Source: Massilia soli | GTDB taxonomy: Bacteria; Pseudomonadota; Gammaproteobacteria; Burkholderiales; Burkholderiaceae_D | Assembly: GCF_016809835.1 (NCBI RefSeq) | Contig: NZ_JAFBIL020000004.1 | Coordinates: 248,001-312,000 of the forward strand | Direction of reading: 5' to 3' | Length of the DNA: 64,000 nucleotides | Shown: positions 45,795 to 54,890 of the stretch, in pieces | Layout of the letters: every line of letters starts with the position of its first letter | Position numbering within the stretch: the stretch's first letter is position 1 | Made by a program: the position numbers and the translations under genes | The notes under the pieces: model-generated | Seen by the model: only the letters and a program-made list of their open reading frames with translations | Told to the model about the DNA's origin: nothing | Database searches by the model: none

Positions 45795-48378
45795 CGCGCA
45801 GGCCTTCGGCCTCTTCGTCCTGGGTGATGTTGGGGCTGCGGCGCGGGTCGTCGCGGGCGCCGTTGACGCGCCAGTAGTGGTGGAACGCCAGCCGGATATT
45901 GTCGCGCAGCTGGACGTCGTCCCACGGCTTGGTGTAGAAGCGGTAGATCGCGCCGCTGTTGATCGAATCGAGTACCGCCTGCAGGCCGGTGTCGCCGGCG
46001 AGGATGATGCGCACCGTGTCCGGGTACATTTCCTTGACCCGGCTGAGGAACTCGGTGCCGCTCATGAACGGCATGCGCTGATCGCAGACGATCACCTGCA
46101 CCTGGTGCTGGGCCAGCAGGTCGAAGCCTTCGGCCGGCGAGACCGCCGTCAGGATCTTGTAGTGGTCGCGCCTGAACAGCCGGTGCAGCGCGGCCAGCGC
46201 GTTGATGTCGTCGTCGACGATCAGCAGGGTCGGCGGTTCGGTGTCGTTGGCCGCATGGTCGTCCGGCGCGCTGCGGTTGGCCGCCACCATCTCGCCGAGC
46301 TGGCGCGCAGGCAGCGCGCGGCTGACATGGAAGCCCTGCACCTGGTCGCAGCGGTGGCGCCGCAGGTACATCAGCTGGGCGCGGCTTTCGACGCCTTCCG
46401 CAATTACTTGCATGTGCATGCTGTGCGCCATGCTGATGATCGCCAGCGCGATCGCGGCGTCGTCGGGATTGGTGGTGATGTCGCGCACAAACGCGATGTC
46501 GATCTTCAGCTTGTCGATCGGGAAGCGCTTCAGGTACGCCAGGCTTGAATAGCCGGTGCCGAAGTCGTCGATCGAAATGCTGATGCCGAGGTCGCGCAGG
46601 CGCGTGAGCACTTCGCTGGTGTGCTCGGCGTTGGCCATCAGCGCGCTTTCGGTCAGCTCCAGTTCCAGCAGCCCGGCGTCGACCCGATGGCGCGCCAGCG
46701 CCGCGCGCACCTCGCCTTCGAGATCGCCTTCGACGAACTGCCGGCTCGATACATTGACCGCCACCCGCACCTCGCCGATGCCGGAGGCCAGCCACGCCGC
46801 GATTTGGGCGCAGGCGGCGTCGATGATCCAGGCGCCGACCTTGACGATCAGGCCGGTCTCTTCGAGAATCGGCACGAATTCGGCCGGGAACACCATGCCG
46901 TAGCCGGGGCGGTGCCAGCGCAGCAGCGCTTCGACGCCGCTGATGCGGCCGCTGTTGACATTCATCTTCGGCTGGTAGTACAGCTCGAACTCGTGGTTTT
47001 CCAGCGCGCGCCGCAGCGCCACCTCGAGGTCGAGGCGCGCCAGTACCTGCACGTTCATCCCGGCGGTGAAGAAGCGGTAGCCGTCGCGGCCAGCCGCCTT
47101 GGCGCGGCCCATCGCGGTGTCGGCATACTTGATCAGGGTTTGCGGGTCGGTGGCGTCGTCCGGATACATGGCGATGCCGATGCTGGCAGTGAGCTCGAGC
47201 TGCTGGCCGGCGATATCGAACGGCGCGCGCAGCGCCTCGCGTACTTCGCTGGTGACATGCACCGCTTCATCCTGGTCGCGGGTCGGCAGGATCAGCGCGA
47301 ATTCGTCGCCGCCCAGGCGCCCCAGGGTGTCGCGCGCATGCAGGCACTGCACCAGCCGGTTGCTGAACTGGCGCAGCAGCTCGTCGCCGTGCATCGAACC
47401 GAGCGAATCGTTGACGATCTTGAAGCGATCGAGCCCGATCGACAGCACGGCCACCTGCCCCTCCCTGTCGCGCGCCATCTCGATGGTGTCGTCCAGGGTC
47501 TGGTAGAACAGCACCCGGTTCGGCAGGCCGGTCAGGCTGTCGTAATTGGCCAGGTGCTTCAGGCGCTGCTGCGCCAGGCGCCGCTCGGTGATGTCGCGCG
47601 CCACCGCGATCAGCATCGGGCGGCCGTCGCCGGCTTCGAGCTGCCAGCGCACTTCGGTCGGCACCGCCATGTCGACGCCGGCCAGTTCGGTTTCGACCAG
47701 GTCCGACTGGCGCCCGCTGGCGCCAGTCGGCGAGGCATGCGACGCCATCTGGGCGTGGGTGGCCAGGCCGAAGCCGGCCGGGTCGGCGCCGATCAGTTCC
47801 TCGCGCTGGTAGCCCAGCATGCGGCAGGCGCCATCGCTGACATCGACCAGCAGCATGCTGGCCGCGTCGATCAGGAAGATCGCGTCGGCGGTGGCGTCCA
47901 TGGCGCTGCGGAAGCGCTGCAGTTCGGCGGTACGTTCGCCGACCGTCCGTTCGAGGTGCGCGCCATAGCTGGTCGATTCGCTGTGCAGCAGGCGCATCTC
48001 GAGCAGGTTGCGGATGCGCGTGAGCACCTCGACGGCGTCGAACGGCTTGCCGATGAAGTCGCGCGCTCCCGCTTCCAGCGCCTGCACCTTCTTGTCCGGA
48101 TCGGCCGTCACCACCAGCACCGGCAGCCAGGCGCCGGTGTCGACCGGCTTCAGGGCCTGCATGACATCGAGCCCGCTCATCACCGGCATGTGCAGGTCGA
48201 GGATGATCAGGTCGTAGCGGTGCCGGGCGTGCAGCGCCGCGACCTGCCGGGGATCGGTGGTGCTGGTGACGTTCAGGTAGCCGGTGCCGGACAACAGGAC
48301 TTCGAGCAGCTCGATGTTGACCGGGTTGTCGTCGACCACCAGGATGCGCGCGCGCAGGAGTTGGTGCTGCGCGATCAA
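45781..48378 (-). CDS. REC-PAS-GGDEF-EAL-REC cyclic-di-GMP protein
   Basis: An 865-residue multidomain protein: receiver at about 14-130 (DLIILDLHMPVMSG), PAS at about 160-280, GGDEF at about 300-460 with intact LGGDEFALI, EAL at about 470-715 with VEALLRWH and DDFGTGYSSLAYLKRF, and a second receiver at about 735-855 (VIVCDQRMPFMSG). Both catalytic domains keep key residues, so it could make or degrade cyclic-di-GMP. I start at the TTG at 48378, which overlaps the stop of the hybrid kinase gene; the longer frame upstream lies inside that gene. It is the last gene of the yfiR operon and probably receives phosphate from the kinase. Confidence 0.9.
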   Translation of the reverse strand: MIAQHQLLRARILVVDDNPVNIELLEVLLSGTGYLNVTSTTDPRQVAALHARHRYDLIILDLHMPVMSGLDVMQALKPVDTGAWLPVLVVTADPDKKVQALEAGARDFIGKPFDAVEVLTRIRNLLEMRLLHSESTSYGAHLERTVGERTAELQRFRSAMDATADAIFLIDAASMLLVDVSDGACRMLGYQREELIGADPAGFGLATHAQMASHASPTGASGRQSDLVETELAGVDMAVPTEVRWQLEAGDGRPMLIAVARDITERRLAQQRLKHLANYDSLTGLPNRVLFYQTLDDTIEMARDREGQVAVLSIGLDRFKIVNDSLGSMHGDELLRQFSNRLVQCLHARDTLGRLGGDEFALILPTRDQDEAVHVTSEVREALRAPFDIAGQQLELTASIGIAMYPDDATDPQTLIKYADTAMGRAKAAGRDGYRFFTAGMNVQVLARLDLEVALRRALENHEFELYYQPKMNVNSGRISGVEALLRWHRPGYGMVFPAEFVPILEETGLIVKVGAWIIDAACAQIAAWLASGIGEVRVAVNVSSRQFVEGDLEGEVRAALARHRVDAGLLELELTESALMANAEHTSEVLTRLRDLGISISIDDFGTGYSSLAYLKRFPIDKLKIDIAFVRDITTNPDDAAIALAIISMAHSMHMQVIAEGVESRAQLMYLRRHRCDQVQGFHVSRALPARQLGEMVAANRSAPDDHAANDTEPPTLLIVDDDINALAALHRLFRRDHYKILTAVSPAEGFDLLAQHQVQVIVCDQRMPFMSGTEFLSRVKEMYPDTVRIILAGDTGLQAVLDSINSGAIYRFYTKPWDDVQLRDNIRLAFHHYWRVNGARDDPRRSPNITQDEEAEGLRVSRR

Positions 48379-50402
48379 GGCTGCGGCTCCGTGTCGGTGG
48401 CGGCGCGGCGGTCGATCCAGGCCAGCGTCGTGTTGACCGCCTCGGTGAACTCGTCGATGTTGATCGGCTTGGTCAGGTAGCGGTAGAAGCCTGCCGCCAG
48501 CCCGCGCTCGATATCGCGCGGCATGGCGTTGGCAGTCAGCGCAATCACCGGGATGTGCGCGGTACGCGGGTCGCTGCGCAGGGTCTTGAACGCATCGAGC
48601 CCGCTCACGCATGGCAGGTTCAGGTCCATCAGGATCAGGTCCGGCAGATGCAGGATCGCCATCTCGATGCCCAGATGGCCGTCCTGCGCCGCCAGCAGCC
48701 GCAGGTCGGGGCGGAAGCGCACGATCTCTTCGACCAGCTTCAGGTTGGCGGGATTGTCTTCGATGTACAGCAGCGTGTGGCGGGTGCCGGCGTCGGGCGC
48801 ATCGGCCGGCAGCGCCGGCGCCCGGGCTCCTTCGATGCTCAGCGCATGCGGCGCAGTGACCGGCAGTTCGATCCAGAACACGCTGCCGATGCCGACCCGG
48901 CTCGACACGCCGATCGCGCCATTCATCAGTTCAACCAGGCGGCGCGTGACCACCAGGCCGATGCCGGTGCCTTCTTCGCCGCTGCTTTCCTGCCCCAGCC
49001 GGTTGAATGGCTGGAACAGCAGGTCGAGCTGGTCGGGACGCAGCCCGAGGCCGGTGTCCTGCACCGCTATGCGCACCTTGCCCGGCGCGTCGAACGCGAT
49101 GTCGACCACCACCGCGCCGGCATCGCGGTTGTATTTCACCGCGTTCGAGAGCAGGTTGAGCAGCACTTGCTTGAGGCGCGTGCGGTCGGCTTCGACGACG
49201 GTGCCGCGGGCCTCGGGGAACAGCACGCGGATACCGCGCTGCGCGGCGATCGGTTCGATCATGCTGCGGCATTCGCCCATCACGTCGCCCAGCGCCACCG
49301 GCTCCAGCGACAGGTTGACGGCGCCCGCCTCCACCTTGGCCAGGTCGAGGATCTCGTTAATCAATGTCAGCAGGTGGCGGCCCGATTTCAGGATATGGCC
49401 GGCGAATTCCTTCTTTTGCGGCAGCGTCGAAGGCAGCGCGTCGGAAGTCAGGATCTGCGCAAAGCCGAGGATCGCGTTGAGCGGGGTGCGCAGCTCGTGG
49501 CTCATGGCCGACAGGAAGGCCGACTTGGCCTGGTTGGCTTCCTTGGCTTCTTCCATCGCCAGTTCAAGTTCGGCGTTGGCGGTTTCGAGCTGCAAGGTGC
49601 GTTCATGTACCCGCACTTCGAGCTGCCCGTTCAGGCGCATGACTTCCTGCTGCGCGCGGGCGCGCTCCTCGGCCTCGCGGGCGATCGCGCGGTTCGAGGT
49701 TTCCAGCTCGCCGGTGCGCTGTTCGATCTCGGTGAGCATGGCGTTGAACGAGTCGACCAGTTCGCCCGCTTCGTCGGTGCTGGTGCGCGGCGCGCGGCGC
49801 GAGTAGTCGCGGGTGCTGACCACTTCGCGCGCCACCTCGGCGATCGCGAAGATCGGCGCGGTCACGATGCGGCCGAGCCGGCGCGTGAGCAGGAACGCCA
49901 GCAGCATCGCCACCAGGGTGACCAGCAGGCCCACGCCGACGTAGTCGAGGGCGCGCGCGACCAGCGAATAGTCCGCGCGCAGGTACACGGTGCCGAGCAG
50001 CTCGCCGTTCTCGATGATGCGCCGGTACAGGAACAGGTTGCTGCCTTCGATCTGGATATTGTCGCCCAGCGCCCTGGCGGGGAACGCGCGCGCTTCGCCC
50101 GGCGCCGCATACGAAGCGAACAGCTGGCCGCGGGCATTGTAGATGGCGCCGGCGCGCACCTGCGGACGGATGCGCAGCAGCGCCAGGTTTTCCGCCGCCA
50201 GGCGCTGGTCGTCGAAACTGAGCGCGGCCGAGGTCATGTGCCCGAGCAGTTCGGCCTGGGTACTCATGTCGCCCAGCAGCGCGCGATGGTACTGGCGCAA
50301 GTCGTAGGCGATGACGATGGCGATCGATACCAGCAGCGACGCCAGCGTGGTCAGCATGACCACGACGGACAGCTTGTGGCGCAGCGAATGCATGCGGATC
50401 AT
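48375..50402 (-). CDS. Hybrid sensor histidine kinase
   Basis: A 675-residue membrane kinase. Membrane spans at about 11-33 and 150-172 enclose a periplasmic domain like CHASE8. A HAMP linker, coiled coil, HisKA (SAMSHELRTPLN with the phosphorylated histidine), HATPase (with LLSNAVKYNRDAG and a GEEGTGIGLVV box) and a C-terminal receiver (LILMDLNLPCVSG) follow. It is translationally coupled at both ends: its ATG overlaps the yfiR stop and its stop overlaps the start of the GGDEF-EAL gene. No separate HPt domain is seen. Confidence 0.93.
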   Translation of the reverse strand: MIRMHSLRHKLSVVVMLTTLASLLVSIAIVIAYDLRQYHRALLGDMSTQAELLGHMTSAALSFDDQRLAAENLALLRIRPQVRAGAIYNARGQLFASYAAPGEARAFPARALGDNIQIEGSNLFLYRRIIENGELLGTVYLRADYSLVARALDYVGVGLLVTLVAMLLAFLLTRRLGRIVTAPIFAIAEVAREVVSTRDYSRRAPRTSTDEAGELVDSFNAMLTEIEQRTGELETSNRAIAREAEERARAQQEVMRLNGQLEVRVHERTLQLETANAELELAMEEAKEANQAKSAFLSAMSHELRTPLNAILGFAQILTSDALPSTLPQKKEFAGHILKSGRHLLTLINEILDLAKVEAGAVNLSLEPVALGDVMGECRSMIEPIAAQRGIRVLFPEARGTVVEADRTRLKQVLLNLLSNAVKYNRDAGAVVVDIAFDAPGKVRIAVQDTGLGLRPDQLDLLFQPFNRLGQESSGEEGTGIGLVVTRRLVELMNGAIGVSSRVGIGSVFWIELPVTAPHALSIEGARAPALPADAPDAGTRHTLLYIEDNPANLKLVEEIVRFRPDLRLLAAQDGHLGIEMAILHLPDLILMDLNLPCVSGLDAFKTLRSDPRTAHIPVIALTANAMPRDIERGLAAGFYRYLTKPINIDEFTEAVNTTLAWIDRRAATDTEPQP

Positions 50403-50947
50403 GAGGCGCCTTCGACCCGCAGTGCGGCGGCCAGCATGCGCGCGCTGATGCGCAGGCGGCTCGGTGCGACATGGTCGAGCGCGACCTCGAAGCGCAGGCG
50501 CTCGCCGGCGACCACGAAATTGACCATGCTGCCCAGCGCCAGCGCCTCGTCGGCGTCGGTGACGGTCAGTACCGGCTGGCCGCGCGCGGCGAGCAGGTAG
50601 TCGTGGATGGAGGTCGGGTCGTGGGCGCCGACAAACAGGATGTGCAGGCCAGCGGTGGATTGACCGCGCCGGATCTTGCGGATGGCCACCGCATGGCCAT
50701 TGACGGTGCGCCCGCCGACGATGCGCGCAAGTTCCCCGGCCAGCGCGTCGTTGCCAGCCACGCCGATCTGCAGCTGGCTATTGGCATGGGAAAAACTGCC
50801 TTCGGGCCACTCGATGAAGCTGGCGAATTTATACAGGTAGGCTGCCTTGACTTCCGTCTCCAGCGGCTCGCGGGAAGCGGCCACGCCCGCTGTGGCAAGC
50901 AGGCACAGTGCCAGCCATCCGGCCACGGCGCGTCTCAGCGCGGCCAT
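50399..50947 (-). CDS. YfiR family periplasmic protein
   Basis: A 182-residue protein with a signal peptide (residues 1-26) followed by the YfiR-type domain: LETEVKAAYLYKFASFIEWP near the start and the LTVTDADEALALGSMVNFVV segment in the second half. In Pseudomonas YfiR is a periplasmic repressor of the diguanylate cyclase YfiN. Here it precedes a hybrid kinase with a periplasmic domain and a GGDEF-EAL output protein, so it may control that kinase instead. I start at the ATG at 50947, which has AGGAAG upstream. Confidence 0.87.
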   Translation of the reverse strand: MAALRRAVAGWLALCLLATAGVAASREPLETEVKAAYLYKFASFIEWPEGSFSHANSQLQIGVAGNDALAGELARIVGGRTVNGHAVAIRKIRRGQSTAGLHILFVGAHDPTSIHDYLLAARGQPVLTVTDADEALALGSMVNFVVAGERLRFEVALDHVAPSRLRISARMLAAALRVEGAS

Positions 50948-51261
50948 GGACTTCCTGGCGCGGTGCTGCGGGGACGGGCGGTAGAAACTGACATCAGTCG
51001 TGCATCCAATAGAGAGCAAATTGCACCGAAGCATGATTGGCACAAGCGCAAAGCAGGTTAGCAGACGGGACGAGAGATCGTCGCACGGCTTGCCCTGTGA
51101 AGATTGCCGTTTAGAAAAATGGGCGTATTGTTATATTTGGTGAGTATTGTACATGCCTGTCAACGCTGTGCCTGCTCGGCAATTTTCACCGGGGCGAGCG
51201 TTCACGGCGGGTAAGCGCATGGTAAAGTAGAAACGACTGATTCCGATCCGAGGAGCGACAC
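50948..51261. promoter_or_regulatory. Divergent intergenic region, yfiR operon / pncC
   Basis: This 314-bp region holds the promoters of the minus-strand yfiR operon and the plus-strand pncC unit. The part from about 51110 to 51160 is AT-rich (TATTGTTATATTTGG, TATTGTACATG) and is the likeliest promoter zone. GAGGAG before the pncC GTG is its ribosome site. I see no convincing gene, repeat or RNA element. Confidence 0.4.
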
Positions 51262-51744
51262 GTGACGAATGATATTCTCGACCTGGCCGCACGTGTTGGC
51301 CAGGCCTTGCAGGCCAAGAACCTGCTGCTGGCAACGGCCGAGTCTTGCACCGGCGGCGGCATTTCGCAGGCCATTACCGAAATTGCCGGGTCGACCAGCT
51401 GGTTCGACTGCGGCTTTGTTGCTTATTCCAATTCGTCCAAGACGGAACTGCTGGACGTCCCGGCGGCGCTGATCGCCCAGATGGGCGCGGTAAGCGAGGA
51501 AGTCGCCGCGGCCATGGCGCATGGCGCGCTGGCCAACAGCAATGCCCATGTGGCCTTGTCGACGACCGGCATTGCCGGGCCAACCGGCGCCGTTCCAGGC
51601 AAGCCGGTGGGCACCGTCTGCTTCGGCTGGGTCAAGGGCGATCACGCCTACACGGAGCGGCTGGTGTTTGCCGGCGACCGCAAGGCCGTGCGCGAGCAGA
51701 CGGTCGTGCACGCACTGCAAGGGCTGCTGCGTTTCATCGAATAA
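51262..51744 (+). CDS. pncC: Nicotinamide-nucleotide amidohydrolase (CinA C-terminal domain family)
   Basis: A 160-residue single-domain CinA-C protein. The conserved LLLATAESCTGGGISQAI (with the active-site serine), STSWFDCGFVAYSNSSK, and TTGIAGPTGAVPGKPVGTVCF are diagnostic. It deamidates nicotinamide mononucleotide to nicotinate mononucleotide in NAD recycling. The start is GTG with a GAGGAG ribosome site. The next gene begins at the base after its stop codon. Confidence 0.94.
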   Translation: MTNDILDLAARVGQALQAKNLLLATAESCTGGGISQAITEIAGSTSWFDCGFVAYSNSSKTELLDVPAALIAQMGAVSEEVAAAMAHGALANSNAHVALSTTGIAGPTGAVPGKPVGTVCFGWVKGDHAYTERLVFAGDRKAVREQTVVHALQGLLRFIE

Positions 51745-52641
51745 GTGGGGGGCGCGGCAACGGGTTTGCTGGGGCTGGCGCTGGCAGCGAACGCTGCCGG
51801 CCCGGTAGCGCTTGCCCATGCGCAGGAATACACGGTGTACGCGGCGGGCGACATTGCCTGGTGCGACCATCCCGATCCGGCCTGGTCGGGCGCCGCCGCG
51901 ACCGCCAAGGTGGTCGAGACCGGCCTGGCAGCCAGTCCCCACGCCGCCGTGCTGCTGCTGGGCGACATCACCTACCCGCGCGGCAGGCTGCGCGAATTTA
52001 CCGAGTGCTATCACCCGACCTGGGGCCGGTTCAAGGAACGCACCTGGCCCTCGCCCGGCAACCACGAATACCTGACCCCGGGAGCGCGCGGCTACTTCGA
52101 CTATTTCGGCAGCGCGGCCGGCGCCGGCTACTACCGTATCAAGCTCGGCAGCTGGCAAGTCTATTCGCTCGACAGCAACCTCGCGCCCGGCCCCGCTGCC
52201 GCCCAGCTGGCGTGGCTGAAGCAGGAACTGGCCGCCAATCCATCGCACTGCATCCTCGCGTACTGGCATCACCCGCTGTATAGTTCTGGCGGACATGGCA
52301 GCATCGCGCGCATGGCTGGGGCGTGGCGCAGCTTGCACGATGCGGGGGCGGAAATCGTACTGTCGGGACACGATCACGATTACGAACGCTTCGCCCCGCA
52401 GGATGCGGCCGGCAACCGCGACGCGCGCGGCATCCGCCAGTTTGTCGTGGGCACCGGCGGCGCCTATGCCACGCCGTTTTTGTTACCATTGCGCAATAGC
52501 GAAAAACGCGACAACAGCCGCACCGGTGTGCTCAGGCTGGTCTTGAAAGAAGGCGCCTACGAATGGGCATTCCTGGAAGCGGCGTACCAGGGATTCCCGA
52601 ACGGTAACGCGCCCGACCGCGGCGAAGGCAATTGCCACTAG
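51745..52641 (+). CDS. Secreted metallophosphatase
   Basis: A 298-residue calcineurin-like phosphoesterase of the purple-acid-phosphatase type. Metal ligands are visible in AAGDIAWCD, LLLGDITYP, PSPGNHEYL, WHHPLYSSGGH and SGHDHDYERF. The N-terminus (about 27 residues, ending AHAQ) is hydrophobic and would export it to the periplasm, but it lacks the usual positive charge. The GTG start directly follows the pncC stop codon, so translation is likely coupled. Substrate unknown. Confidence 0.85.
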   Translation: MGGAATGLLGLALAANAAGPVALAHAQEYTVYAAGDIAWCDHPDPAWSGAAATAKVVETGLAASPHAAVLLLGDITYPRGRLREFTECYHPTWGRFKERTWPSPGNHEYLTPGARGYFDYFGSAAGAGYYRIKLGSWQVYSLDSNLAPGPAAAQLAWLKQELAANPSHCILAYWHHPLYSSGGHGSIARMAGAWRSLHDAGAEIVLSGHDHDYERFAPQDAAGNRDARGIRQFVVGTGGAYATPFLLPLRNSEKRDNSRTGVLRLVLKEGAYEWAFLEAAYQGFPNGNAPDRGEGNCH

Positions 52642-52680
52642 CCGCTGGCACATGGTCTCACTCATATTTGGAGCAATTCG

Positions 52681-53409
52681 ATGCACAACACGGTTCACTT
52701 CATCCTCCAGGGCAAGGGCGGCATCGGCAAGACCCTGGTGTCGACCATCCTCGCGCAATGGCTCGCCCCGAAGGACGAGACGGCGCTGCGCTGCTTCGAT
52801 ACGGACCAGGAAAACGCCACCTTCTCGCGCTACAAGGCGATGAACGTGAAGCACGTCCCGGTGATGACCGACAACCGCATGATCGACCCGAAGCGCTTCG
52901 ACGCGCTGATGATCGATATCCTCGAAGAAGAAGGCAACTGCGTGGTCGACAACGGCGCCAACACCTTCTCGCCGCTGATGGCCTACCTGCTGGAGAACGA
53001 CTGCTTCGCGCTGCTGGAGGAATCGGGGCGCAAGGTGTATGTGCACGTCATCGTCGGCGGCGGCGACACCCTGCACGACACCGCGATGGGATTCGTGTCG
53101 ACCGCCAAGTCGACCAATGTGCCGCTGGTGCTGTGGGAGAACGAACACTTCGGCCTGCTGCAATCGGCCAGCGGCAAGCAGTTCACCAACTCGGCCACCT
53201 ATGAAGACAACGCCAAGCGCGTGGTAGGCCGGGTGGTGCTGTCGCAGCGTAACGCCGACACCTTCGGGGCCGACCTCAAGAAAATGAACATTGCCCGCCT
53301 GACCGCCGATGAAGTGCGCGCCAGCGAAAAGTTCAACGTGATGGAGAAGCAACGCATCAAGGTGGTGTTCCGCGACCTGTTCGAGCAACTCGACAAAGTG
53401 CAGTGGTAA
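52681..53409 (+). CDS. TraL-like P-loop ATPase
   Basis: A 242-residue ParA/MinD-like NTPase that closely resembles TraL of IncP plasmid RP4, as I recall it. Shared features are the start FILQGKGGIGKTLVS (deviant Walker A), FDTDQENATFSRYKAMNV, VVDNGANTFSPLMAYLL, and the end RQRIKVVFRDLFEQLD. In RP4 TraL lies between relaxosome genes and is not well understood. No relaxase, coupling protein or mating-pair gene is present here. It is followed six bases later by a TraM-like gene. GGAG upstream of the ATG is the ribosome site. Its role outside conjugation is unknown. Confidence 0.85.
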   Translation: MHNTVHFILQGKGGIGKTLVSTILAQWLAPKDETALRCFDTDQENATFSRYKAMNVKHVPVMTDNRMIDPKRFDALMIDILEEEGNCVVDNGANTFSPLMAYLLENDCFALLEESGRKVYVHVIVGGGDTLHDTAMGFVSTAKSTNVPLVLWENEHFGLLQSASGKQFTNSATYEDNAKRVVGRVVLSQRNADTFGADLKKMNIARLTADEVRASEKFNVMEKQRIKVVFRDLFEQLDKVQW

Positions 53410-53415
53410 GCGGCC

Positions 53416-53919
53416 ATGGACCAGCAAAAACTGCGCACCCTGGTGTTTGAAAAGACCGGCGTCAAGATCGACGTCGACGACCCGGTATTTGCCCTGGTCG
53501 CCCTGAACGAAGCGGTGCTGGCCGAAGCGGTCGAGCGCCATGTGGCGCTGCTGGACGATGCCACCGGCGAGCTGGCCGCCCAGGTGCAGGCGCTGCAGAA
53601 TGGCGGCCACATCGAACGCCCGGCCGCGCCGCGCGCCGCGCCTGCCGCCGCCAGTGCCGCGCGCGGGCCGATGCTGGCCGGCGACAAGCGGATGATCGCG
53701 TTGGCCGGCGGCGCCGCGCTGCTGGGCGCGCTGCTGGTGCTGCTCGGCCAGGCCGCCTTCTTCCGCCCACCTCCTGCGCCGGCGCCGATTGTGCAAGCCA
53801 GGGAACTGACTGCCGAACAAACCCAGGCCTTGGCGAACGCCGACAAGATGGCGCGCGCCGTCGAAAAACTCGACGCCAAAAGCCGCAAGCTGATTCAGAC
53901 TGAAATGCAGAAACCCTGA
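53416..53919 (+). CDS. TraM-like membrane protein
   Basis: A 167-residue protein. The N-terminal 40 residues (LVFEKTGVKIDVDDPVFALV) resemble the start of plasmid TraM-type proteins encoded next to TraL. An Ala/Pro-rich linker follows, then one membrane span at about 93-114 and a charged C-terminal helix. It would be a bitopic inner-membrane protein with the N-terminus probably in the cytoplasm, where the TraL-like ATPase could bind. Assignment rests mainly on the short N-terminal likeness and the adjacency to the TraL-like gene. It ends two bases before the CDF transporter start. Confidence 0.7.
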   Translation: MDQQKLRTLVFEKTGVKIDVDDPVFALVALNEAVLAEAVERHVALLDDATGELAAQVQALQNGGHIERPAAPRAAPAAASAARGPMLAGDKRMIALAGGAALLGALLVLLGQAAFFRPPPAPAPIVQARELTAEQTQALANADKMARAVEKLDAKSRKLIQTEMQKP

Positions 53920-53921
53920 CC

Positions 53922-54881
53922 ATGCCGCACGATCATCACGAACACAGCCATGACCACGGACACAGCCACGGTCATGGCCGCGGGCATCATCACCATCACA
54001 TTTCGCCCGATGGCAACAACCGCGCGTTTGCGCTGGCGATCGGACTGAACACGATTTTTGTCGCCATCGAATTTACCTACGGCTTCATCGCCAACTCGAC
54101 CGCGCTGATGGCCGACGCCGGGCACAACCTGTCGGACGTGCTGGGCCTGGTGCTGGCGTGGGGCGCGGCCATGCTGGCGCGCACCGCGACAACCCAGCGC
54201 TACACCTACGGCCTGCGCAGCAGCTCGATCCTGGCGGCAGTGCTTAACGCCTTGCTGCTGATGCTGGCGTGCGGCGCGATCGCTTGGGAAGCCGTACACC
54301 GCCTCAACAACCCTGCGCCGGTGGCCGGCATGACGGTATCGGTGGTCGCGGCGATCGGCGTGGCGGTCAATGGCCTGTCGGCCTGGCTATTCATGGCCGG
54401 CAGCAAGGACGACCTGAACATCCGCGGCGCCTACCAGCACATGGCGGCGGACGCGGCTATTTCGCTGGGCGTGGTGGTATCTGGGCTGGCGATCATGGCG
54501 ACCGGCTGGAGCTGGCTGGACCCGGCGGTCAGCCTGGTGATCGTGCTGCTAATTCTGGTCAGCACCTGGGGCCTGCTACGCGAATCGATGCAACTGGTAC
54601 TGGGCGCGGTGCCGCCGAATGTCGACGCCGGCAAGGTGGCGGCATTTCTGCGCGGCCAGCCCGGCGTGAGCGATATCCACGACCTGCACATCTGGGCCAT
54701 GAGCACGACCGAAAATGCGCTGACCGTACACCTGGTCATGCCTGGCAGCTATCCTGGCGACCAGGCGTTCGACGCCATCACCGCAGGTCTGAAAGACAAG
54801 TTCCCGATCCACCACTGCACCTTGCAGATGGAACACGGCACCACTGACCACACCTGCGCCCTCGACGCACACGCGCACTAA
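53922..54881 (+). CDS. Cation diffusion facilitator metal exporter
   Basis: A 319-residue CDF transporter with six membrane spans. The N-terminal tail (residues 3-26) is extremely rich in histidine (HDHGHSHGHGRGHHHHH), typical of zinc, cobalt or nickel exporters of the CzcD/DmeF type. The transport-site His/Asp pairs are in MADAGHNLSDVLG and HMAADAAISLG, and the C-terminal cytoplasmic domain has DLHIWAMS. It uses the proton gradient to expel divalent metals. Close spacing suggests co-transcription with the TraL/TraM-like genes. A large inverted repeat follows. Confidence 0.92.
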   Translation: MPHDHHEHSHDHGHSHGHGRGHHHHHISPDGNNRAFALAIGLNTIFVAIEFTYGFIANSTALMADAGHNLSDVLGLVLAWGAAMLARTATTQRYTYGLRSSSILAAVLNALLLMLACGAIAWEAVHRLNNPAPVAGMTVSVVAAIGVAVNGLSAWLFMAGSKDDLNIRGAYQHMAADAAISLGVVVSGLAIMATGWSWLDPAVSLVIVLLILVSTWGLLRESMQLVLGAVPPNVDAGKVAAFLRGQPGVSDIHDLHIWAMSTTENALTVHLVMPGSYPGDQAFDAITAGLKDKFPIHHCTLQMEHGTTDHTCALDAHAH

Positions 54882-54890
54882 AAACGAACG

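Noticed and set aside
46621-50600. Long plus-strand frames opposite the cyclic-di-GMP operon
   Set aside because: They mirror the coding strand of three certain genes. No signal, domain or ribosome site supports them.
52681-53919. Possible integrated conjugative element or plasmid region
   Set aside because: Only TraL/TraM-like genes are present. There is no relaxase, coupling protein, mating-pair gene, integrase or attachment repeat, and the neighbours are housekeeping genes.
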